This document shows positions 19,186 through 27,547 of a DNA stretch of 64,000 nt, piece after piece (position 1 is the stretch's first letter; every line of letters begins with the position of its first letter). Origin of the DNA: Phlebopus portentosus (taxonomy: Eukaryota; Basidiomycota; Agaricomycetes; Boletales; Boletinellaceae); assembly GCA_037892935.1 (NCBI GenBank), contig JAYXKI010000012.1:744001-808000 (forward strand), given 5' to 3'. Under the pieces are notes generated by a model, which saw only the letters and a program-made list of their open reading frames with translations, was not told the DNA's origin and made no database searches. Made by a program: the position numbers and the translations under genes.

Positions 19186-19829
19186 AAGGACAGACACTGG
19201 GGGAGTTTCTGGCACATATTCAGGGACATGTCGGGGATGCGATCGCCGAGGCAGTCATCACCAACCTCAGGCGAGAAGGTGAACAGCGAGACGTACGGAT
19301 CAACTACGCGTTCGGTATTCTTCAGGCTCGTATTCTGGGAGCGGTAACAATGGCCATTCAGGGCAGTCAGTCAGCCCTTGCTCAACAAGTGGTCAACTCC
19401 CAGCAAGAGATTATTCGGCTCACTGGTACGGACTTCCTGCAGTTACACACGCAGGCTAGCTACCTGGTCGAACAGGTTGAGGCTATTCGAGCCCGGATCA
19501 GCAATGCCGAGGAAGAACTCGTGGCCCAGTACTCGATCACGGAAGGCATTCGTCGGATTCAACAAACGATTAGGCTTCGTCAATCCTACCTGACGCAGCG
19601 AGCCAGGCGAGGAAGGGCGAGGTTGAGCCCTGACTCCCCGCTGCAAGGTAGAGGCCTAGGTCTAGCCAGCCGCTTCGAAAGCGTGAGCTCGGACTCCGAC
19701 GACGACCAGATGCCTCACCTGATCCCAGCAAGTGAACGCTTTGTGGATCAGATGGTTGAGATCATTCGCCAGAGCAGGGAACCTGAAGGAACGGACACTC
19801 GAACAGGACAACCGTCGTCGCAGTTGTGA
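18696..19829 (+). CDS. Pre-gag ORF: predicted membrane-anchored coiled-coil protein, 377 aa
   Basis: Starts at the first ATG after a leader of about 780 nt that has only one other ATG. Residues about 12-32 are strongly hydrophobic and aromatic (WSSLWFTLCIVWFSSLVYVI) and are followed by arginines, as in a signal anchor. Residues about 85-290 form heptad-rich helices (ARISERLDSLHGRLDRM, VVSALRHAVIDLDNRL, YLVEQVEAIRARISNAEEEL). The tail is basic, then acidic. The ORF stops at TGA 19827-19829, but the same frame continues open to 20603. No homolog was recognised, and standard chromoviruses have no ORF before gag. The arrangement recalls an accessory structural or membrane protein, but no role can be assigned. 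Confidence 0.6.
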   Translation: MSPMELWQVGWSSLWFTLCIVWFSSLVYVIAQQLRGRISLLRGFRTLWTWVERQDNERSSPFRRAGRRFLLQTQRLAVPQPGPGERMESALARISERLDSLHGRLDRMVSTDGQPNQVVSALRHAVIDLDNRLTSVDRSLRTLTATVARLYDMGSQYSENLTVEGQTLGEFLAHIQGHVGDAIAEAVITNLRREGEQRDVRINYAFGILQARILGAVTMAIQGSQSALAQQVVNSQQEIIRLTGTDFLQLHTQASYLVEQVEAIRARISNAEEELVAQYSITEGIRRIQQTIRLRQSYLTQRARRGRARLSPDSPLQGRGLGLASRFESVSSDSDDDQMPHLIPASERFVDQMVEIIRQSREPEGTDTRTGQPSSQL

Positions 19830-20603
19830 CAGCAGGCAGTAGAAGTTGGAAGGAACTATGTCGCTGAGGTAGTTGCGGAACGAGGGCTGGTAGCACCTAC
19901 TGTGCTCGCCCAAGAGGAACAGGAAGTCGAAGGAAGCATCGAAGTTGAAGAAGATCTCCCGGACTACGTCTCCACAGAAACGCAACCCGGAAGCCTGGAC
20001 CAGCAAGCAGAAGAACTGCTGAGGGAGGTGATTCCCGAGTCACCACAGCCCTGGCCACCCAACGACGGATGGGGACCGCCTCCCGATGCTGGGGAAGCAT
20101 GGGAGGCGGACAACACGGCGGAAACGGGTTATGGCACGGGAATCCGGGAGCTCATGTGGAATGAGCAGGGAGAACTCGTCGAGGGAGCGATTCAACGGCT
20201 GGGATGGAATGGCCACTACGTCGAAAGGAACCACATTCAATACCCGCACCAGGACTCGCCGCCAGGATCGCCTACTCCAAGTGCTCTTGAGCTTGAGGAG
20301 AGAGAAGCAAGGCTCCAGGCGGTCAGTGAGTACTCCCCAGACTCTGATTATATCTATGATCCTATCATTCGTCCTAACAGCTGCCCTATACCATCGGTCT
20401 TTCTCGACATACGAGAGGAACCACCGAGGCAGGGGGTAGCAAACATGGCGATGGTAGTTTGGGTGCGAGGTAACAATGTAGAAGAGCCAACCAGCGAGGA
20501 TCAAGAGTACTTCGATGCGAACGACGAATGGGAGACAGAAGAGGAAAGCGAGGAACACGAAAGCGGTGAGGAACGATACGAAGCTCGGGAAGAAAGGAGA
20601 TAG
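19830..20603 (+). CDS. Acidic continuation of the pre-gag ORF after a single TGA
   Basis: Same frame as 18696-19829; open from the codon after TGA to a stop at 20601-20603. There is no ATG near its start, so expression would need readthrough (the context is TGA CAG), splicing or a start further inside. It is rich in Glu, Pro and Asp (IPESPQPWPPNDGWGPP, DEWETEEESEEHESGEER) and probably disordered. Because the LTRs are identical, the TGA was probably present in the parent that transposed. CGA to TGA decay remains possible. Confidence 0.5.
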   Translation, partial: QQAVEVGRNYVAEVVAERGLVAPTVLAQEEQEVEGSIEVEEDLPDYVSTETQPGSLDQQAEELLREVIPESPQPWPPNDGWGPPPDAGEAWEADNTAETGYGTGIRELMWNEQGELVEGAIQRLGWNGHYVERNHIQYPHQDSPPGSPTPSALELEEREARLQAVSEYSPDSDYIYDPIIRPNSCPIPSVFLDIREEPPRQGVANMAMVVWVRGNNVEEPTSEDQEYFDANDEWETEEESEEHESGEERYEAREERR

Positions 20604-20800
20604 GCCCTGGTTTAGAGCTGGGAGCTTGCCAGGAGGAAGAAAGACGCCCAAGAACCGACCGGGGAGGAAGGGTAAGGTGGCTAGTTGGAAAGCGGAGGTG
20701 GTACTCGCTGGATAACTTAGCTACTAAACCATGTATTATTGTAATGCGCTGAATGAAGGTGATACTCATAAAAATGTTGGTTGAATTTGTCTAGGTCATT

Positions 20801-21823
20801 ATGTCAAACAAAGATATCATGAAGTATCCCTTGTTTAAGGGAAACCCTTATGAGTCGCTTGAGAACTTCCAGAATCAAATGATCAGCCGGTTGAATGAAA
20901 AACATCCGAGCGACCCAGTCAAGAGGGTTAAGATTATTTTGGAATGTCTGCGAGGTCAAGCTCAGACTTGGGTTAATGGCAAGTGGGCCGTGAACAGAAA
21001 TCAATTAGTCTCCACCTACAAGCGAGATGCGGATGGCAAGCTTGTTATGGACAAGAAGGGTGGATGGGACAGCGAGGACGATCTATGGAACGAATTAGCG
21101 CTCAACCACAATGGCATTTTTGGACTTCAAGAAGAAGCCGAGCGGAATATTAGGACGATTTATCAGGAACGGGCGCGGGTGAAGCAGTATAACAGGGCCT
21201 TTGACGACATTAGGATAAGGTTGCCAAAGCACTACGATCATCAGGCACTGATTTACGAGTACAAGAGAGGACTCAATCAAACCATCCTAAAAGCCCTGCT
21301 TACGAATACAGACCACCCAGAATGGGACCTGAACCAATGGAAGGAGAACGCTAGTAATCTGGAGGCCAGTCTGATGGCTGCCAAAGTGATAGGCAGCAAT
21401 AGGAAGTACACCCCTATGTTTAAAGATGGGCAGGCAGTATCGTACACGCCAGTGCCCCCAGAAGCTCGCCGTCCAGCTGAGTTTCTGGGTGAGCCTATGG
21501 ACATCGACATGTCTAGGCGCTTTACTAGGGGGTCCCGAGGAGATGCCGGGATATGCTGGGCATGCGGCAAGACAGGTCACTTCGCACGGGACTGCAATAA
21601 TGTAGGGCGAGACACACAGGGAAGCCGTGGACACCGAACCAACTACAAGAGACGGGTGCAGAAGAAACGATCTGGCAAGACTGGCCGCTTCCTAAAACGC
21701 CGGGAAGTTGGGATTAGCAGCGATTCTGAAATGGAGGAACTACTGGACAAGAAAACGAAGTTACCAAGGCGTAAGGAACGGGCTTCGTATGCCCTCGAGG
21801 AGGATTCCGAGGAGGATTTTTGA
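20801..21823 (+). CDS. gag: Gag of chromovirus 2, 340 aa
   Basis: ATG at 20801, just after an acceptor-like TTTGTCTAG, so a spliced message is possible. The N-terminal half is capsid-like (FKGNPYESLENFQNQMI, ILECLRGQAQTWVNGKW, then RTIYQERARVKQYNRAFDDI). A single zinc knuckle CWACGKTGHFARDC follows, then a basic and acidic tail. The TGA at 21821-21823 follows a -1 slip site. Gag assembles the particle and binds the genomic RNA. Its sequence is only distantly like the chromovirus 1 Gag, so the two elements belong to different lineages. Confidence 0.92.
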   Translation: MSNKDIMKYPLFKGNPYESLENFQNQMISRLNEKHPSDPVKRVKIILECLRGQAQTWVNGKWAVNRNQLVSTYKRDADGKLVMDKKGGWDSEDDLWNELALNHNGIFGLQEEAERNIRTIYQERARVKQYNRAFDDIRIRLPKHYDHQALIYEYKRGLNQTILKALLTNTDHPEWDLNQWKENASNLEASLMAAKVIGSNRKYTPMFKDGQAVSYTPVPPEARRPAEFLGEPMDIDMSRRFTRGSRGDAGICWACGKTGHFARDCNNVGRDTQGSRGHRTNYKRRVQKKRSGKTGRFLKRREVGISSDSEMEELLDKKTKLPRRKERASYALEEDSEEDF

Positions 21824-24800
21824 AGGGCCGCCAGTCAACATCGGACACTGGCGAGGGCTCGAAGGATACACAAGAGATAAAGCGCCGATGGACTATTGCT
21901 AGACCAAACTCCAACCATCCCACTATACCCATTGACGTCATTCAGGGACAGAAAAAGGTTAATCTCTCGGCTATGATTGACTCCGGATCTGCGATCACTA
22001 CTATTAGCCCCATGGTTGTACAGAGCCTAGGGCTGAGAACAGTGCCTGCAGAAGGTAATTATACCATCCGGAATGCAGATGGATCGATTAATCATGGTGG
22101 ATGGACTCGGAACGTCAGAGCAATAGTGGACACAGGGATTACAAGAGGTTTAATGGACATCGCAGTGGTGGATACACACGAGGACAAGTTTCTCATAGGA
22201 AATGATTGGCTTGAACAGCATAAGCCAACTATCGACTGGACAAAGGGGATTCTTCGCAAAGGCGGGAAGGAAATTGCATTTAATGGAACAGCACGATTGC
22301 GTTCCATACAGCTAATCCTAGCCCCAAGGAAGCTCCGGAAACGCAGAAGATGGCGAAGAATTCCAGACTACATTCCACCCGAATGGGATGCCGATGATGA
22401 AAAGGAAGAAGCTTGGGAAACTAGGGTCTATTACCACAGCGACATCGAAACAGGACAAGAAACCGAGAAGGAAGACATAGAAGAAGAACCTACGATCGTA
22501 CCACCAGACAAAGGAAAAGAAAAGGAATCAGCAGCACCGCTTGTCACGTTCGAAGAAGTCATGCACGAGCCGCCAAAACTCTCCTTCGCTAAGCAAGAAG
22601 GAAGATGGAAATTCTTTTGGTTCGGGGACAAGTGCCGAATAACGAAGGACGATCAAAACTGGCACAACTTTAACAGTCTCGAGGATGCAGATGGTGCAGT
22701 ATACCGCACCATGGTCAGAGAAATGGACAAGGGCGCCAAACATGATGAACTCCTCGATGAATATGGCGGCATGTATATGGCGCGTCTTCAGCTGATAGCA
22801 ATTCAGGGAGGCCTGGGAACAACGACCTCACCAACAACATCTGAAGACCAAGCAAGAGTGCGGGAAGAAATACAGGCACAAATGACAATCGACGCAGAAG
22901 GATCTGATACGAGTAGAAGGAAGAAGCCTAGTGTACCACCTAAAGGAGGAAAGCCTGGACACTACGCACCTGATCCTCTCAAGATGCGTCGACAGAAGAG
23001 CGGAGGAAGTGGTACGGATTCAAACCCTGTCATAAGGAGTATAAGGGTGGAGTGGACTCCTCCATCCGTGCACGAGGACCACAATGACTCAACCCTGGCA
23101 GTGCAAAAGCAGTCGGTAAGCTTCACCACACGAAGCAGAGGTACAAGCAGGAGTACTTCGGGTCGGGAGCGCCGTGGAACTAAGGCCACGAAGCGTACTA
23201 GGTTCGGCCACCTAGCGAGAACTCCTCCTACGAAAAACCGAGGAGTGACTAGACATGAGACGCCGTTCAAGGGTAGGCTAGTGTCTAGGAAAGTGGTCCA
23301 CCCCAAAGGGAGGGTAGTCCCACTCAATTGGCACAGGGCCGAAGTTAGTACGCCGCAATCATCAAGTAGGCTAGCTTCGGGAGCTCAAGTGCGCCCGCGA
23401 AGACCACGGTTTAAGAACCAAATGCAGGGCCCTGCTCCGACAGGGAAAACAAACGGTAAAGGTAACAGGTTCATTTCGAATTATGCCGTGATGGAGCAGG
23501 AGCTCTCGCAGGGGCAAAAGAGGCGCCGATGGCGCACACCTGTTGACTCGGTCATGCAGCCGCCCAAAGTGGAAAGAAAAGTGCTAGAGAGAAGAGCTGG
23601 ATCTGAGACGGAGTTCAAGGGTATCCTAGGATCGCACAAGCCTGCTACCTTAGGGGAAGCAGAGGACACCTCTCGAAGAGGAGAGCCACCCAAACCTCCT
23701 CACTGGATCCGCCGCCTAGAGCATCGACAAGTCGCATCACGGAGAGAACGCCTTCTCAAGTACAACAGCATAGCTCAAAAATATGCACAAGAGAAAGCAC
23801 TCGATGAAAGGATGGCAGGCTCTGCTGGCAACAAATCTCTCGAAGACATTCTTCCAAAACAAATATGGGAGTTCAGGGATAGGTTCGACAAGGATGCTGC
23901 TAAGCGGCTACCTAAGTCGGGACAATGGGACATGAAGATCGAGCTCCTACCAGGAGCAGAGCTCCCGAAACCTGGACCGGTATATCCACTCGCTCCTGCT
24001 GAAAAGCGAGCGGTAGAAGAATGGATTCGCGAGGACCTGAAGAAGGGATGGATTCGTGTTGTAGGAAACCGAGTACCAGCTGAAGAAAAGGCGAACACTT
24101 GCGCACCAGTATTTGTCATAGCCAAGAAGACAATAGGGAAGGATGGCAAGCCGGAGTATAGGATTGTTATCGACTATAGAGGACTGAATGCGGTGGTCAT
24201 TCCAGACCACCAACCGATGCCTCTGTTACATATGCTCCCGGACGATCTTGCGCATGCCAAATGGTTCTCGACACTGGATTTGCGAAGTGGGTATAACAAC
24301 ATTCGAATACACCCTGGGCACGAGAAGTATGCCGCCTTTAGGACTCACATGGGAGTATACCAGCCGATGGTAATGCAGTTCGGATTAATGAATGCACCTG
24401 CGGTATTCCAACGTGCAATGAACGAGCTCTTTCAGGACATGATTGGGCAGGGCATACTCATTTATCTTGATGACATTATAGTCTATGCGGAAACGGAACA
24501 GGAACATTGGGACCTGCTAGCAGAGGTATTGCGCAGGTTAAGGGAAGCAGACTTCTTCTGCAAGCCAGAGAAGTGCTACTTCGGAAAGAAGGAACTCGAC
24601 TATCTAGGATTTGTGGTTAATCAGTCGGGTATGCAGATGGATCCCTACAAGGTAAAGGCGGTTCAAGAATGGCCAGATTTGTCAAGCAAGCGAGACATTC
24701 GAAAGTTTATCGGTTTTGCAAACTTCTACCGGAAATTTATCGAAGGCTTCGCCAAGATCGCTAGGCCATTAACGGAACTTATGTCTGGCAAGAAGACATT

Positions 24801-27111
24801 TACCTGGGGAGAACGGCAACAAGAGAGCTTTAGAAAACTTAAAGAAGCTTTTACCACTGCACCAATGCTAGTACGACCGGATCACGAGAAACAATTTGTG
24901 CTGGAAACCGACGCGTCGAACTTTGCGATGGGAGCCGTGCTCTCGCAGCTTGGGAACGATGAAATTTTGCACCCTATTGGATATTGGTCAAACACCTATC
25001 GAGATGCCGAGAATAACTATCCAGTAATGGACAAGGAATTACTAGCGATTGTCAAGGCCTTGAGCAATTGGAGGCACCACTTGGAAGGAGCTAAACATGA
25101 GATTCGAGTGGTTAGCGATCAAGCTAACCTTCGATATTTTATGGGAGCTAGGAAGCTAAGTGGCCGCCAAGCAAGATGGGCGACATTTCTCAGCAGATTT
25201 CGATTTCGAATCGAGTATCGACCTGGAACCAAGAATTCACGAGCAGACGCATTATCAAGAAGGCCAGACTACGAACAGGGCCAAGAGGACCAGCCAGAAC
25301 AAGTCCTACTTCCTCCGCAATTGTTCAGAACATCGGACCTGCCTATGCGCACGGTACGGGTATTTGAGCTTACAGGGGGTCCAGAACTGGGAGAGAAGAT
25401 TCGAGACGCCTATGAACGATCCAAAGAGCCAGCAATCGGAACGTTCGAAGAAGGATATTGGTGGAAGGATGATAAATTGGTTATCCCACCGGATGAAGAA
25501 ATTAAGAAGGAAATTGTACGACAGTGCCACGACGCACCGGCGTCAGGACACCCGGGGTTACAGAAGACTATAGACAAACTGGAAAGAAGAGTTTGGTGGC
25601 CGAAGATGAGGGAATGGGTCGAAGAATACGTGCGCACATGCGACGTGTGCCAGAGGACGAAAGCGCGACGAGGAAAGACGCAACCACCGCTGCAACCATT
25701 GCAGATAGCGACAAGGCCCTACGACGAGATTACGATGGATTATGTCACCGGACTTCCAACAACGAGCAAAGGAAACAATGCGATACTAGTGGTGGTAGAC
25801 AGGTTCTCTAAGATGGGAACTTTCATACCTACTACAGTAAATGCAAACTCGAAGACCACTGCGGATTTAATGATCAATTATGTCTACAGTAAGGTCGGGA
25901 CTCCGAAGACAGTGATCAGCGACAGGGGACCTCAGTTCGCTAGCCGGTTTACAGAACAGGTGAACCAGGCCCTCGGGATCGAAACAAAGCTTAGTACGGC
26001 GTATCATCCACAAACGGATGGTCAAACGGAGCGAGTAAACCAAGAAATGGAACAGCTGTTACGTTGCTATTCCAGCTTGCAGCAGGACGACTGGGACGAA
26101 CATTTGCCTATGGCAGAATTCGCCTATAACAGTCGCTCTCACTCCAGTACAGGAAAGACGCCATTCGAATTGGTGTATGGATTTCAGCCGGAGTTAGGAT
26201 TCAAGCTTCCGATCCGAGGAACTCAAGACTATGTGGCTATGCGAAAGAAGAATCAAGAAGAAGCAACAAAGGCGCTGGAGAAGGCACGAGACGCGATGAA
26301 AAGATTTGCAGATAGACACCGAGGCCCGATGCCATCGTTCGAAATTGGCGATAAAGTTATGTTAGATGGTCGGAATCTAACCTTGCTAGTTCCTACGAGG
26401 AAGCTAGGGGATAGAAACCTGGGACCTTATCAAATTATCGCGAAGCATGGGCTAGTCAACTACGAGCTGGATCTCCCGAAGGAGTTGAGGATCCACCCGG
26501 TGTTCTACGCAGGACTATTAATTCCCTATCGAGAAAGGAAAGATCCGGCACAGAGAACAAGACCACCACCAGAAGTTATCGCTGGAGAAACCGAATACGA
26601 GGTTGAAGCGATCCGGGATATGAGGAAAAGGCACGGAAAATGGGAGTATCAGGTTAAATGGCTCGGCTACCCGGAGGAAGAGAATACCTGGGAACCTGTG
26701 GAAGGGCTGCGCAATGCCCCAGAGAAATTGCGAGAGTATCACGAGAGGAATCGTTGGCCGGACACGATAGATCTTCCCTCTAGAAAGAAGATCGCGGATA
26801 TTATAGACTCTACGCAGAGAGTAATCGACATCAAGAAAGAAGATGACGAGTTCCTGAGGACGGCACTAGGAGAGTCCGTAGCTCAGAAGGTAATCAAGAG
26901 AAGAAGATACCAGAGCAAGACAGGTATCAAGCAGCGGGATTTCGGTTATCCGGAATGGCACAAGCGTCATTGGAGAGCCGCGAAAAGGCCATTCACTCGA
27001 AACAAAGCGCTGCCGGTTCGCAGATGGGATCTGCCAGAAGAGAAAGGGGATCCTGCATACAAGGATTGGTTTTGGGCTGACTCCTCGGATAGTGAGTACA
27101 GCGAGGCTTAG
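21775..27111 (+). CDS. pol: Pol of chromovirus 2, intact, with a large protease-RT insert and chromodomain
   Basis: Open throughout. Residue numbers count from codon 21820. Protease IDSG with Asp54; RT with YRIVIDYRGLN and YLDD at 882-885; RNase H Asp1031 (ETDASN), then the DALSRR end; integrase zinc site from His1237 to CDVCQRTK; core Asp1307, Asp1368, Glu1404 (D-35-E). The chromodomain is at about 1592-1645 (EYEVEAIRDM, YQVKWLGY, NTWEP), followed by a basic tail of about 115 residues. The chromodomain normally steers integration to modified chromatin. Unusual is a stretch of about 500 residues between protease (ending near 160) and RT (starting near 679), rich in Arg, Lys, Ser and Pro and absent from chromovirus 1. 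All catalytic residues are present. Confidence 0.95.
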   Translation, partial: GTGFVCPRGGFRGGFLKGRQSTSDTGEGSKDTQEIKRRWTIARPNSNHPTIPIDVIQGQKKVNLSAMIDSGSAITTISPMVVQSLGLRTVPAEGNYTIRNADGSINHGGWTRNVRAIVDTGITRGLMDIAVVDTHEDKFLIGNDWLEQHKPTIDWTKGILRKGGKEIAFNGTARLRSIQLILAPRKLRKRRRWRRIPDYIPPEWDADDEKEEAWETRVYYHSDIETGQETEKEDIEEEPTIVPPDKGKEKESAAPLVTFEEVMHEPPKLSFAKQEGRWKFFWFGDKCRITKDDQNWHNFNSLEDADGAVYRTMVREMDKGAKHDELLDEYGGMYMARLQLIAIQGGLGTTTSPTTSEDQARVREEIQAQMTIDAEGSDTSRRKKPSVPPKGGKPGHYAPDPLKMRRQKSGGSGTDSNPVIRSIRVEWTPPSVHEDHNDSTLAVQKQSVSFTTRSRGTSRSTSGRERRGTKATKRTRFGHLARTPPTKNRGVTRHETPFKGRLVSRKVVHPKGRVVPLNWHRAEVSTPQSSSRLASGAQVRPRRPRFKNQMQGPAPTGKTNGKGNRFISNYAVMEQELSQGQKRRRWRTPVDSVMQPPKVERKVLERRAGSETEFKGILGSHKPATLGEAEDTSRRGEPPKPPHWIRRLEHRQVASRRERLLKYNSIAQKYAQEKALDERMAGSAGNKSLEDILPKQIWEFRDRFDKDAAKRLPKSGQWDMKIELLPGAELPKPGPVYPLAPAEKRAVEEWIREDLKKGWIRVVGNRVPAEEKANTCAPVFVIAKKTIGKDGKPEYRIVIDYRGLNAVVIPDHQPMPLLHMLPDDLAHAKWFSTLDLRSGYNNIRIHPGHEKYAAFRTHMGVYQPMVMQFGLMNAPAVFQRAMNELFQDMIGQGILIYLDDIIVYAETEQEHWDLLAEVLRRLREADFFCKPEKCYFGKKELDYLGFVVNQSGMQMDPYKVKAVQEWPDLSSKRDIRKFIGFANFYRKFIEGFAKIARPLTELMSGKKTFTWGERQQESFRKLKEAFTTAPMLVRPDHEKQFVLETDASNFAMGAVLSQLGNDEILHPIGYWSNTYRDAENNYPVMDKELLAIVKALSNWRHHLEGAKHEIRVVSDQANLRYFMGARKLSGRQARWATFLSRFRFRIEYRPGTKNSRADALSRRPDYEQGQEDQPEQVLLPPQLFRTSDLPMRTVRVFELTGGPELGEKIRDAYERSKEPAIGTFEEGYWWKDDKLVIPPDEEIKKEIVRQCHDAPASGHPGLQKTIDKLERRVWWPKMREWVEEYVRTCDVCQRTKARRGKTQPPLQPLQIATRPYDEITMDYVTGLPTTSKGNNAILVVVDRFSKMGTFIPTTVNANSKTTADLMINYVYSKVGTPKTVISDRGPQFASRFTEQVNQALGIETKLSTAYHPQTDGQTERVNQEMEQLLRCYSSLQQDDWDEHLPMAEFAYNSRSHSSTGKTPFELVYGFQPELGFKLPIRGTQDYVAMRKKNQEEATKALEKARDAMKRFADRHRGPMPSFEIGDKVMLDGRNLTLLVPTRKLGDRNLGPYQIIAKHGLVNYELDLPKELRIHPVFYAGLLIPYRERKDPAQRTRPPPEVIAGETEYEVEAIRDMRKRHGKWEYQVKWLGYPEEENTWEPVEGLRNAPEKLREYHERNRWPDTIDLPSRKKIADIIDSTQRVIDIKKEDDEFLRTALGESVAQKVIKRRRYQSKTGIKQRDFGYPEWHKRHWRAAKRPFTRNKALPVRRWDLPEEKGDPAYKDWFWADSSDSEYSEA
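21814..21820 (+). promoter_or_regulatory. -1 frameshift heptamer directly before the gag stop
   Basis: GGATTTT reads G GAT TTT in the gag frame and is followed at once by TGA. After a -1 slip, the pol frame (open from 21775) continues with TTG AAG. A GGAUUUA site of the same type is the established pro-pol shift site of mouse mammary tumour virus. Confidence 0.65.
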
Positions 27112-27536
27112 GAAGGCCTAGTTATTTGACCTGAATAAGTCGTTAAACTATTCCTAGCATGTTGGGAAGCATCTAGTATGTTGGAAGCCGACACTCAGCG
27201 AGGCTTTGAATTATTGAGCAAGCGTCACGTGACCGCCGCCTTTCTCTGAGAACAGGTTGAGCGTCAATCACGTGATTGCCACCCTCTCATCCAAACAGGA
27301 AGTGTTTAAGTCACATGACTGCCGCACTTTTGTTCAGACGGGTTGTGCGTCAGGTCACATGCTCAATAATGAGTGGAGGACTCTGGATGTACAGTGCTAC
27401 AGTTATTCCAGACAAGAGGAATGAGACACTAGTATACAAGAAGGATCTGGTCTAGGAAGCAACAATACGAAACAGCAAGATTATGGCTACCACAATTAAG
27501 GGATCCACACTCTCCTTGCAGTCCGAAGTGGATCTT
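27112..27536 (+). other. Spacer between pol and the 3' LTR of chromovirus 2
   Basis: About 425 nt without a credible ORF. It contains repeated TCACGTGA/TCACATGA-like E-box hexamers (CACGTG near 27226 and 27269; CACATG near 27311 and 27356). These could be chance or a regulatory cluster. Confidence 0.35.
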
Positions 27537-27547
27537 AAGGGGAGGAA
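27537..27547 (+). other. Polypurine tract of chromovirus 2
   Basis: AAGGGGAGGAA directly before the 3' LTR. Confidence 0.8.
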
